Assembly (NCBI RefSeq): GCF_019924045.1
Contig: NZ_JAHXBN010000015.1
Coordinates: 62,001 to 126,000 of the forward strand
DNA: 64,000 nucleotides
Direction of reading: 5' to 3'
Origin: Dyadobacter fermentans
GTDB taxonomy: Bacteria > Bacteroidota > Bacteroidia > Cytophagales > Spirosomataceae
The translations under genes and the position numbers were made by a program. Positions 45,530 to 52,888 of this stretch are shown one piece after another. The notes under the pieces were generated by a model. It had not been told where the DNA came from, did no database searches, and worked only from the letters and a program-made list of their open reading frames with translations. Position 1 is the first letter of the stretch; each line of letters begins with the position of its first letter.

Positions 45530-46057
45530 ATGATTAACATTCTGGATAAAACATTTGTCCCATTTATTTCGCGTGAAACGATCGAAAAACGCATCGCTGA
45601 GTTAGCCGCCGGCATTAATTCCGATTACGCGGATTCGTGTCCCGTATTTATCATCGTCCTGAACGGGGCGTTTTTGTTCGCAAGCGAACTGGTCAAGAAT
45701 GTTTCGCTATCCTGCGAGATCAATTTCATACGACTTTCTTCCTATTCCCATACCTCCTCCACAGGCTCGGTGCGGGAAATTATCGGGATGGACGCCAGCA
45801 TTGCGGGGCGTGATGTGATCATCATCGAGGATATCGTCGATACCGGGCTGACAATGTCCCAACTGATCACAAAAGTGAAGACTATGTCGCCCAAATCCGT
45901 TGAAATCGCTACTTTGCTGCACAAGCCCGAAGCATTGAAAACGCCGGTAGACATGCGTTATGTAGGCTTCGAAATCGAAAATAAATTTGTGGTTGGCTAC
46001 GGCCTCGACTACGACGGCATCGGGCGTAATCTCGACGCGATCTACGTTCTCGCCTGA
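45530..46057 (+). CDS. hpt: Hypoxanthine phosphoribosyltransferase
   Basis: This purine-salvage enzyme makes IMP or GMP from hypoxanthine or guanine and PRPP. The 175-residue protein shows PVFIIVLNGAFLFASELV, the PRPP-binding loop VIIIEDIVDTGLTMS, and KPEALKTPVDMRYVGFEI with the base-binding region. I used the ATG at 45530; the earlier TTG-opened frame adds nine unconserved residues. Confidence 0.93.
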   Translation: MINILDKTFVPFISRETIEKRIAELAAGINSDYADSCPVFIIVLNGAFLFASELVKNVSLSCEINFIRLSSYSHTSSTGSVREIIGMDASIAGRDVIIIEDIVDTGLTMSQLITKVKTMSPKSVEIATLLHKPEALKTPVDMRYVGFEIENKFVVGYGLDYDGIGRNLDAIYVLA

Positions 46058-46096
46058 TCCCTCTTTTTTCAACAACGTTCTAAATTTCCAACCTTT

Positions 46097-47497
46097 ATGC
46101 TTATCCAATTCTTTGGCGCCGCACGCACCGTAACCGGAAGCAAGCACCTCATTACCACCGAAAAAGGAACGAAAATATTACTCGACTGCGGCCTTTTCCA
46201 GGGCATTCAGACCGACGAGTTCAACCAGGAGTTTGGTTTCAAACCCGCCGATGTCGATTATGTGATCCTTTCGCACGCGCACATTGACCACTCGGGCCTG
46301 CTCCCGCGCCTCGTGCGCAAAGGCTTCAAGGGGCCCATTTACTGTACCGCCGCCACCGCCGATCTTTGCCGCATTATGCTGCTCGATAGTGCCCATATTC
46401 AGGAAAAGGACTTGGAACGCATCAATAAGCGCCGCAAAAAGCAAGGCCGGCCGCTGCTCGAAGAGCTGTACAATGCCGAGGATGCCGCGCACGCATTGTC
46501 ACTTTTCAAAACCGTGCGGTACGGGCAGACGTTCTTTTTGGGAGAAGACAACGAAGTTTCCGTAATCCTGACCGACGCCGCGCATTTGCTCGGCAGTGCC
46601 GCCGTACATTTGAGCATTCCGGACGGGGGGACATTCAAACAAGTAACGTTTACCGGTGACATCGGCCGCCCCGAGGACCGCATTCTGCGCAAGCCCGAAG
46701 AATTTCCGCAGGCCGATTATATCATCTGCGAATCGACCTATGGCGACCGTTTGCACGAAAAGGAGATCGATATGCACGCCCATTTGCTGCGTATCGTGCA
46801 GGAGACGTGCATTCACCGCCGCGGCAAACTCATTATCCCCGCATTCGCGATCGACCGCACGCAGGAGCTTATTTACGCCCTTGATCAGCTTTCGAGCGCC
46901 GGACAGCTCCCGCAAATCCCCGTTTACATCGATAGCCCTCTCGCGATCCGTGCCACAGCCATTATGAAGGAACACGACGAATGCTTCAATCCCGAAATCC
47001 TCGACTACATTGAAAAGGACGGCGACGCATTCGCATTCCCGTATCTCAACTACATATCGGACGTACAGGATTCCATCGCGCTCAACGATCGCCATGAACC
47101 CTGCATTATCATTTCAGCCTCCGGAATGGCCGAGGCCGGGCGCATCAAGCACCATATCGCCAACAATATTGGCGATCCCAACTCGACCATCCTCCTCGTA
47201 GGTTATGCATCTGCGAACACCCTTGCCGGAGCATTGAAGCGAGGCGATAAGCAAGTGAACATTTTCGGCGAGCGCTTCGACGTCAAATGCCGCGTTGAAA
47301 CCATGGATTCTTTCTCAGGTCATGGCGATTACAACGAAATGCTGGAATTTCTCTCCTGCCAGAAGCCCGAGCGAGTGAAGGAAGTGTTTCTCGTCCACGG
47401 CGAGTACGAGACCCAAGTCGCATTCAAATTGAAGCTTGAAAAGGCCGGATACCGCAAAATCCACATTCCGGCGCTATATGAAGGGGTAAAAATTTAA
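46097..47497 (+). CDS. Beta-CASP metallo-beta-lactamase nuclease
   Basis: A 466-residue MBL-fold RNase of the CPSF/RNase J-like type. The metal-binding motif is SHAHIDHSG. The beta-CASP region includes FTGDIGRPEDRIL, CESTYGDRLH, IPAFAIDRTQELIYAL and IISASGMAEAGRIKHHI. The final MBL part has SGHGDYNEM and VFLVHGEYETQVAF. The fold predicts an RNA endo- or exonuclease. Which RNA it processes is not known. It lies immediately upstream of the tRNA-Leu gene. Confidence 0.93.
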   Translation: MLIQFFGAARTVTGSKHLITTEKGTKILLDCGLFQGIQTDEFNQEFGFKPADVDYVILSHAHIDHSGLLPRLVRKGFKGPIYCTAATADLCRIMLLDSAHIQEKDLERINKRRKKQGRPLLEELYNAEDAAHALSLFKTVRYGQTFFLGEDNEVSVILTDAAHLLGSAAVHLSIPDGGTFKQVTFTGDIGRPEDRILRKPEEFPQADYIICESTYGDRLHEKEIDMHAHLLRIVQETCIHRRGKLIIPAFAIDRTQELIYALDQLSSAGQLPQIPVYIDSPLAIRATAIMKEHDECFNPEILDYIEKDGDAFAFPYLNYISDVQDSIALNDRHEPCIIISASGMAEAGRIKHHIANNIGDPNSTILLVGYASANTLAGALKRGDKQVNIFGERFDVKCRVETMDSFSGHGDYNEMLEFLSCQKPERVKEVFLVHGEYETQVAFKLKLEKAGYRKIHIPALYEGVKI

Positions 47498-47558
47498 ATT
47501 TTTCAGATTTTTCGCCTTTTGAAACCCGAAACGCTTGTAAAGTCCAAAACAAGATTAC

Positions 47559-47566
47559 TATCTTTG
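47559..47566 (+). promoter_or_regulatory. Promoter of tRNA-Leu
   Basis: TATCTTTG matches TAnnTTTG, 15 bp before the tRNA. A TTG at 47535-47537 sits 21 bp upstream of it as a possible -33 element. Confidence 0.55.
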
Positions 47567-47580
47567 CGCACCGATTTCAG

Positions 47581-47664
47581 GCCGAAGTGGTGAAACTGGT
47601 AGACACGCACGTTTCAGGGGCGTGAGGGAGCAATCCTGTGCGGGTTCGAGTCCCGCCTTCGGCA
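47581..47664 (+). tRNA. tRNA-Leu (anticodon CAG)
   Basis: A class II tRNA of 84 nt. The acceptor stem GCCGAAG pairs with CTTCGGC, followed by discriminator A. The anticodon stem CACGT/GCGTG frames the loop TTCAGGG, with anticodon CAG at 47615-47617 (reads CUG). A long variable arm follows, and the T loop is in GGTTCGAGTCC. No CCA is encoded. Confidence 0.95.
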
Positions 47665-47665
47665 C

Positions 47666-47700
47666 AAAACGCTGTTTCTGTTATCAGGAACGGCGTTTTT
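47666..47700 (+). terminator. Terminator of tRNA-Leu
   Basis: AAAACGC pairs with GCGTTTT, extended by GTT/AAC inside after one mismatch, and ends in five T. Confidence 0.8.
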
Positions 47701-47706
47701 GCTTTT

Positions 47707-47727
47707 CGGGACAAATAGCGGGACAAA
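47707..47727. repeat. Short tandem repeat downstream of tRNA-Leu
   Basis: CGGGACAAA occurs at 47707-47715 and again at 47719-47727, a 12-bp period, just outside the tRNA terminator. It may mark a former integration site. Confidence 0.55.
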
Positions 47728-47751
47728 AAAGTCTCGGAAGGAGCTTTTGAT

Positions 47752-48279
47752 TTATTGGATTAAAATATCCCTGCATTTAAAATAATCCATTCTTTCTACT
47801 GGCAATTTTCCCCGTTTTGCCTTCACCGCCGAGATAAACTCATCGCATTGTATCAGTGACATTTTCCCAGATTTAAGCGCTTGGCATAAAAAATCCATCG
47901 TGGTTAGATAAGTAATCTTGAAGGCTTCACAATAATCCTTTACATCACGAAGGTTACTGCTTGCCAGAATATTATTTCTGTATCGGGCCACCGCCATACA
48001 AGCGCTTTCACCTACGCCCCTGTTTCTGCGTAACCTGAAAAATTCTTTTTTGATATTAACATCTGATTCCGGAAAGGCCATTTTTCCGATTAGTTTGAGG
48101 TTAAGTAGATTATCCACTTCCCGCTTCCGATTTGGAAACCTCTCCAATTCGGCATAAACCTGGTCCAGAACTCTAATCGGGTAAGGAAAAATGTGCGGAA
48201 GCGTGAGAATGTACCCCCCTACCAAAAAATGGGACACAACATCCGCATCGATCAGAATCAACTTTTCATTCTGCTTCAT
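47752..48279 (-). CDS. PIN-like domain protein, third gene of the XRE-ImmA operon
   Basis: A 175-residue protein with a PIN-like outline: ILIDADVVSHFL with the first Asp, a central EL region (QVYAELERFPNRK), GVGESACMAVARYRNNILASSNLRDVKDYC with a Glu and a later Asp, and YLTTMDFLCQALK. It is likely a nuclease toxin or effector. Its start overlaps the ImmA/IrrE gene by 14 bp, so all three genes form one operon. The PIN assignment rests on the acidic-residue pattern and not on close identity. Confidence 0.75.
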   Translation of the reverse strand: MKQNEKLILIDADVVSHFLVGGYILTLPHIFPYPIRVLDQVYAELERFPNRKREVDNLLNLKLIGKMAFPESDVNIKKEFFRLRRNRGVGESACMAVARYRNNILASSNLRDVKDYCEAFKITYLTTMDFLCQALKSGKMSLIQCDEFISAVKAKRGKLPVERMDYFKCRDILIQ

Positions 48280-49024
48280 CTCCTTGTAAGTCTATGTCTG
48301 AAAGGTTGAAGCCTAAATCTTCCATAACTGAGTAATAGTGACTTTCTGAGATTAATTCATTATCAAAGAGGTCGTTAGCAAGCGAAGCATAATCCCCTAC
48401 CACGGATTCGGCGGCACTTTTGGTATACAAATATGGAGAATAACCATAGCGGTGCGCAGTGGCCTTCACCGATTTTTGGAATTGCTCCTTCTCCTCCTCA
48501 TGCATGAAACCGAGTTCTTGCAACCGGATAAGCAGAAATTCTCGCGAACATTCAAACAAGTTCTCAATACGCAAAATCGTGGCTAAACTCACATTTCGGT
48601 GCTCCAATTCCTGCAACGGTATCCTTGTCTTCAACGCTTCGGCCGGAAGCAGAAAATGCGCCGCAAATATATCTGCATTGTACTCCTCGGGATCTTTTTT
48701 GTCGAAACTCCCAACTTTGCAGACGCGTGTCTCGAAATGCTCCTGAACATAAAGATGGTAGAGTTCGTGGCAAATCGTGAAGTTCTGCCGACCAACTGGC
48801 ATGTCTGAATTGACCATCATAAACCGAAAGACCTCACTATCATTCTGAATTCTGATGGCCATTCCCGAAAACTTTGCACTCATTGGCCTGAACAACGCCA
48901 CGACGCCCATTTCGAACAGGAGCTTTTTTAATGGAATAGATTCAAAACCCTGGTAGTTCCATAGCTTTCTCAGCAACAATGCTCGCTGTTCAAGAACCTG
49001 AATTTTCTCCCTTTTTTGCTTCAT
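48266..49024 (-). CDS. ImmA/IrrE family metallo-endopeptidase
   Basis: A 252-residue protease with the zinc motif HELYH in FTICHELYHLYVQEHFETR and the third-ligand region EYNADIFAAHFLLPAEAL. Members of this family cut XRE-type repressors, as ImmA cuts ImmR in ICEBs1. The XRE gene here overlaps its start by 35 bp, so the pair fits that model. The C-terminal 100 residues (from VSLATILRIENLFECSREFL on) form a helical domain also seen in family members. Confidence 0.9.
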   Translation of the reverse strand: MKQKREKIQVLEQRALLLRKLWNYQGFESIPLKKLLFEMGVVALFRPMSAKFSGMAIRIQNDSEVFRFMMVNSDMPVGRQNFTICHELYHLYVQEHFETRVCKVGSFDKKDPEEYNADIFAAHFLLPAEALKTRIPLQELEHRNVSLATILRIENLFECSREFLLIRLQELGFMHEEEKEQFQKSVKATAHRYGYSPYLYTKSAAESVVGDYASLANDLFDNELISESHYYSVMEDLGFNLSDIDLQGDEAE

Positions 49025-49367
49025 TGGCTTGGGCGAGGTTTTTCATGCTGATGTAATTTTTAACAATCTTCCTAAACTGCGCAATTTGCTCCAAGTCGGT
49101 GTTAAGCAGGTCATCCGCTCTAAAAGCAAAGGCGGTGTTGGCCGTATGAAGCGAAGCATTTTCTTCAAACAAATCATATGCATCCACTCCGAAGAGCGAT
49201 GCCAGCTTCTCGATAGAAAGCATGGGTACCGACCGGCTTCCTCCTTCATAATAGCTAATCAACGGAGTAGTAACACCCAGAAAATCAGCCAACTCTTGCT
49301 GGCTCATAGATAGCCGCTCCCGAAATTGCCGGATGTTACCTCCTACGATACGATCTTCGTCCGCCAT
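48990..49367 (-). CDS. XRE family transcriptional regulator
   Basis: A 125-residue repressor with one helix-turn-helix (about residues 8-60: NIRQFRERLSMSQQELADFL and TTPLISYYEGGSRSVPMLSI), followed by a linker with helices. I chose the ATG at 49367 because the longer frame to 49466 runs through the promoter. It heads an overlapping operon with the ImmA/IrrE protease and a PIN-like protein. Three AATGTTA sites upstream are likely operators. Confidence 0.88.
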   Translation of the reverse strand: MADEDRIVGGNIRQFRERLSMSQQELADFLGVTTPLISYYEGGSRSVPMLSIEKLASLFGVDAYDLFEENASLHTANTAFAFRADDLLNTDLEQIAQFRKIVKNYISMKNLAQANEAKKGENSGS

Positions 49368-49380
49368 ATCTTTTTTGTTA

Positions 49381-49388
49381 CAAAAATA
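49381..49388 (-). promoter_or_regulatory. -7 box of the XRE-ImmA-PIN operon
   Basis: The minus strand reads TATTTTTG, with TTTTTG 20 bp upstream as the -33 element. The leader would be only about 8-10 nt. Confidence 0.55.
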
Positions 49389-49412
49389 TAGCAAATAATC
49401 TCGTTTGTCAAA

Positions 49413-49480
49413 AATGTTAACATTATGCATCGCCGAATTTCGAATGTTAGACACCGGCCTTTGCATGCCGCGAATGTTAA
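49413..49480. promoter_or_regulatory. Three AATGTTA sites phased by 30 bp
   Basis: AATGTTA occurs at 49413-49419, 49443-49449 and 49473-49479, exactly 30 bp apart. The site nearest the promoter is part of a perfect 12-bp palindrome AATGTTAACATT (49413-49424) that abuts the -33 element of the XRE operon. The arrangement suggests cooperative repressor binding on one DNA face. Confidence 0.65.
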
Positions 49481-49519
49481 GATATCAGCAATATCAAAGC
49501 CATGAAAGTCATTTGACAG

Positions 49520-49552
49520 ACTATTTATCAATGGCCCGGTACTATTTATCAA
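49520..49552. repeat. Direct repeat in the divergent region
   Basis: ACTATTTATCAA occurs at 49520-49531 and 49541-49552, 21 bp apart (two helical turns). The remaining sequence from 49368 to 49716 holds the XRE promoter and no gene. Confidence 0.55.
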
Positions 49553-49716
49553 CGAACAGAATATTTTGAAATTCACCTCTCAATATTCCCCAATACTGGC
49601 AGTCTACGCCACAACGATCCGTTTACTAACATTAATATTGAATTATGCGGTAAACATAAGTAGAATCGAAACTCAACTTTCTTAAAAAATATCATTGATA
49701 AAAACCCTTCATTATC

Positions 49717-50797
49717 ATGGACTTTAAAGATCAAATCAAACAATTCAGCGAGCGTGTATCTAAATTAAAGGATAACATCCACACCGAAGAGGCCACAAAG
49801 AATGCCTTTATTATGCCCTTCTTACAGATTTTAGGATACGACGTATTTAATCCAATGGAAGTTGTTCCAGAATTTATATGCGATATTGGAATTAAAAAGG
49901 GCGAAAAAAATAGACTATGCAATATTCCGGGATGGTGCTCCAATTGTGCTCGTAGAATGTAAGCATTGGAAACAAAAACTGGATGTCCACGACGGACAAC
50001 TACTCCGCTATTTCCATGTGTCGAAAGCAAAGTTCTCCATGTTAACCAATGGGTTGATTTTCAGATTTTACACTGATCTTGTTGAACCCAACAAGATGGA
50101 TGAAAAGCCTTTTCTGGAATTCAACATTGAAGAAATAAAGGACGGGCAAATAGAACAACTGAAGGAGTTTCATAAGGCATATTTCGATGTAGACAATATT
50201 TATCAATCAGCAAGTGAACTGAAATACATCAATGAGATTCGGCAATTAGTAAATCAGGAATTTCATGAACCCAACGATGAGTTCGTGAAATATTTTGCGA
50301 GACAGGTCTATCCATCGGTCGTAACATCCAAAGTTCTTGAAGCATTTCGTGTTTTAGTTAAAAGGACAATTACAAACATCATAAACGACACCATTAACGA
50401 CCGTTTGAAATCGGCTATCAGCAAGCCCGACTCTCCAATTCAAGAAGAACCGACACCTGTTGTTCTTTCTCCCGGAGCTAATACACAGGAGCGAGAAATT
50501 GTTACGACACAGGAAGAGCTCGAAGGATTTTATATAGTAAGATCACTATTACGCCAAAAAGTACCTTCCAGCCGCATTACTCATCGAGACGCGCTCTCTT
50601 ATTTTGCGATTTTCTTGGATGACAATAACAGGAAACCGCTCTGCCGCCTCTACCTCAACAATTCGAAAAAATACATTGGGATATTTGATTCCGAAAAAAA
50701 GGAATCAAAAGTTGAGATCCAGACAATCGATGATATCTATAAGTTCGGAAGCGAGCTGGATAGTACCATTGAAATATATTTGGATACTAAGAAGTAA
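49717..50797 (+). pseudogene. HsdR_N-type restriction-like protein, frameshifted at A7
   Basis: Two overlapping frames make up one protein. The first (49717-49962) starts MDFKDQIKQFSERVSKLKDN and carries the N-terminal half of the HsdR N-terminal (PD-(D/E)xK-like) domain, up to VPEFICDIGIKKGEK. The second frame continues with IDYAIFRDGAPIVLVECKHW, which has the ExK of the site, and then a C-terminal region to 50797. Removal of one A from the run of seven at 49904-49910 restores a single frame of about 360 residues. It resembles stand-alone proteins annotated as type I restriction enzyme R N-terminal domain proteins. No hsdM or hsdS gene is nearby. Confidence 0.82.
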
Positions 50798-50924
50798 CTG
50801 TGAAAAAACAGGGCTACAAGCCGTTTGGAAGTTTCAATTTGTATTTCAAGCATCGAATTAAACACTTTGGAAAGTGCTACTCTATACGTTTGCATTCGTC
50901 CAAAATCCTAGGAATATTCGTATT

Positions 50925-51069
50925 CCTTTTAATCCGATGTAATATGAAAAAGCTTGGAAGATTTGCCCTGTTATGGCGCGGGTGCGGCGAAAGTCCCCCG
51001 GACGCACACATCGTGAGCGTAAGGACGCCTTAGACAGGGCTACATTTCAATCCTTTTAATTACGATGTA
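50925..51069. repeat. Direct repeats flanking the structured segment
   Basis: CCTTTTAATCCGATGTA (50925-50941) and CCTTTTAATTACGATGTA (51052-51069) are near-identical. The second contains the start codon of the 51065 gene. In the first the same ATG is followed directly by a stop codon (TAA). Confidence 0.55.
50965..51040 (+). ncRNA. Candidate structured RNA
   Basis: This segment is GC-rich against an AT-rich background. GCCCTGT (50965-50971) and ACAGGGC (51034-51040) close a 7-bp stem. Inside are GGCG/CGCC (50975-50978 and 51026-51029), GTGCG/CGCAC (50982-50986 and 51003-51007) and a competing hairpin ACGC-A-CAC-ATC-GTG-A-GCGT (51002-51020). I know no family with this shape. It may be a leader of the 51065 gene. 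Confidence 0.4.
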
Positions 51070-51307
51070 CACACCTATCACCAACGAATCCCCGGATTCG
51101 TCACGCCTGGTGCATTACGGCCAGTTAGTTCAGGATTTACTTTCTCAAACCAGCCCGGATGAATGGATCGGCGACCTTTGGTCGATTTACAGCGGGTATA
51201 TGGTATTTGAGAAAGAGGCAGGGTATAACCCAAGATGTACGGAGATTTTTGAGACTTTCAGAGAGTTGGTTTTCTTTTTCGAGAAAGCGGAAAAACTGAA
51301 AGCATAG
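51065..51307 (+). CDS. Small hypothetical protein
   Basis: An 80-residue acidic helical protein without signal peptide, not recognised. It has RLVHYGQLVQDLLSQTSPDEWIG, a DLWSIYSGYMVFEKE segment and a C-terminal coiled-coil-like end (RELVFFFEKAEKLKA). The codon pattern looks coding. It follows the structured segment at 50965-51040 directly and may be controlled through it. Confidence 0.6.
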   Translation: MYTPITNESPDSSRLVHYGQLVQDLLSQTSPDEWIGDLWSIYSGYMVFEKEAGYNPRCTEIFETFRELVFFFEKAEKLKA

Positions 51308-51428
51308 CGATGAAAGAGGCAATCAGTTCAAACTGGTTACCTCTTTTGTGTTTTAATTGGTGTGTATTAAAATTTTTGATATTCTTAGGCGAAAATCAAT
51401 CACACTTATTAACAAGCATTTTCAAATA

Positions 51429-52352
51429 ATGCACATCAATCCAAACTACATTACAAAACTCAAACGCATTCTTATTCCATTTATCATTGTCGCCTGGACT
51501 ACCTTATTACTTCTCACGTTTCTCAGGTGGTGGTTGTTCCTGGGCAAATTCCCGATTATGGAACTGGATGAAGACATTTGGCAATATTGGATACCCGTTA
51601 TTTCCCCGTGGGTTCCCATTTTGATATCCCTGAAGCCACGATTCGACAGACTCGAACACAAAGCGGGAAAAAATAAAGGGAGCTGGCAAATGCAATGCGT
51701 TGCCTGGGTTTCGATGGCGGCCATGCTCATTCCTTCACAGTTTCTGCTCACGACTGCTACCGGTGAGTTATTGGACGTCAAAAATGTGAAGGAAATCCGT
51801 AAACATGACCGGGCGAGATATTATAGGGTGAAGGAGTTCGCAGTGCACAAATTTATTGGGGGTGTACATTATTCATTTAGGACACTTGGGCGGTTCAAGC
51901 AGGATCTGCACATGGATATTTATTTTGTAAATCCGATCCTCACGCATAAAAAACAGGCCCTAACCATGACGCCGCGTTATTGGTATGGTGTTACTTTTCA
52001 TAAGCAGATCAGCAATTTGCTTAGTCAGAGAGAGAAAGAACAACGTTTCAGGACGTTTTTCAATGAATGCACAACCAAAATGCATCAATATGACTTTTAC
52101 ACAGTCGACCATTTCGAAAATAAACCGGCATCGTATGACCGGTCGAATTTCCGCATAGCTGTTCAAAATGCCCTAAGGAAGCCCGTCAATAACGATTTTA
52201 TCATTCTTGAACCGAAAAAAGAGCCTGCTGAAATGCGGAACGGCCACAAACTGGCCTGGACGCTTGGTGGGTTTGTATTTGGAATAGCGCTTTTCATGCT
52301 GGTGTTGATCAAGCCTCGTCTACCAAGTGATCCGCAGGAAACGTTGTCCTGA
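51429..52352 (+). CDS. Membrane protein resembling the N-terminal extension of Bacteroidota rhomboid proteins
   Basis: A 307-residue membrane protein from the ATG at 51429 (MHINPNYITKLKRIL). It has two N-terminal helices (about 12-32 and 48-65), a third at about 88-106, a soluble middle rich in Tyr and basic residues (KEIRKHDRARYYRVKEFAVH and FHKQISNLLSQREKEQRFRTFF), and a last helix at about 275-297 followed by KPRLPSDPQETLS. From memory the layout matches the region before the protease core in Bacteroidota rhomboid-family proteins. The core (GASG and a His) is absent here, so it is either a truncation or a stand-alone version. Confidence 0.65.
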   Translation: MHINPNYITKLKRILIPFIIVAWTTLLLLTFLRWWLFLGKFPIMELDEDIWQYWIPVISPWVPILISLKPRFDRLEHKAGKNKGSWQMQCVAWVSMAAMLIPSQFLLTTATGELLDVKNVKEIRKHDRARYYRVKEFAVHKFIGGVHYSFRTLGRFKQDLHMDIYFVNPILTHKKQALTMTPRYWYGVTFHKQISNLLSQREKEQRFRTFFNECTTKMHQYDFYTVDHFENKPASYDRSNFRIAVQNALRKPVNNDFIILEPKKEPAEMRNGHKLAWTLGGFVFGIALFMLVLIKPRLPSDPQETLS

Positions 52353-52480
52353 TTGCACATCAAATCCGTCGCTAATGGCCCTTTCGGCGTTGTTGCCGCT
52401 TAACTATTTTTAAATTGGCAACGGCGCCTTTTTCCGGCGCAGATTAAGTGGTCCGCTTTCATCTCAAAAGAACAACCACC

Positions 52481-52858
52481 ATGGAAACCATCAAACAAAT
52501 CACGCTCGATAGCGAATGCGCGGTCATCACGGCGAACCGCGTCATGCTCTCGGATTCGACGTTCAACGACGTAAATATGAGCAACATATCGATCACGGAC
52601 GCCAACCTGAGCGATTTAAAGATCGAAGGGGCACAGTTGGGCGGGGCGGTGTTTGAGAACATAGGCATGTGCCCACCCGATCACCCGATGTACGACCCGG
52701 ATGCGGAACAGCGCCCACTGCTTTTCGAACACTGCGATCTGCACAAGAGCAAATTTGTGAATTGCGACCTCCGCGGTGTGGAGCTTTCAGGTTGTAATAT
52801 AGAAGGGTTACGGATTAACGGGATACTCATTTCGGAATTCCTGACAGGCAGGAGCTAG
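52481..52858 (+). CDS. Pentapeptide-repeat protein
   Basis: A 125-residue protein that is mostly pentapeptide-like repeats with the A(D/N)Lxx rhythm: STFNDVNMSNISITDANLSD, GAQLGGAVFENI and CDLHKSKFVNCDLRGVELSG. These fold into a right-handed beta helix. The function is unknown. It ends inside a 12-bp inverted repeat. Confidence 0.85.
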   Translation: METIKQITLDSECAVITANRVMLSDSTFNDVNMSNISITDANLSDLKIEGAQLGGAVFENIGMCPPDHPMYDPDAEQRPLLFEHCDLHKSKFVNCDLRGVELSGCNIEGLRINGILISEFLTGRS

Positions 52859-52877
52859 TCAAACCAGCTCCTGCCTG
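52845..52877. terminator. Hairpin between convergent genes
   Basis: CAGGCAGGAGCT and AGCTCCTGCCTG form a 12-bp perfect stem with a 9-nt loop that spans the stop codon of the pentapeptide gene. There is no T-run, but the position between convergent genes fits a terminator. Confidence 0.65.
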
Positions 52878-52888
52878 GTACACCGGAA

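Noticed and set aside
49901..49912. Programmed -1 ribosomal frameshift at the A7 tract
   Set aside because: Joining the two halves needs loss of one base (+1 shift), while A-tract programmed shifts of the usual kind move -1, which leads to the wrong frame. Transcriptional slippage or a mutation fits better.
50965..51040. A tRNA gene (76 nt with a 7-bp closing stem)
   Set aside because: There is no T arm with GTTC-A, no fitting anticodon arm, and the internal pairings do not form a cloverleaf.
51046..51064. CRISPR repeat (TTTCAATCCTTTTAATTACG resembles some repeats)
   Set aside because: It occurs once in this form, with only a partial second copy about 127 bp upstream, no spacer array and no cas genes.
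47665..52400. A repeated tRNA-Leu 3' end marking an integrated element (attR)
   Set aside because: I looked for the tRNA tail (TTCGAGTCCCGCCTTCGG) downstream and did not see a second copy.
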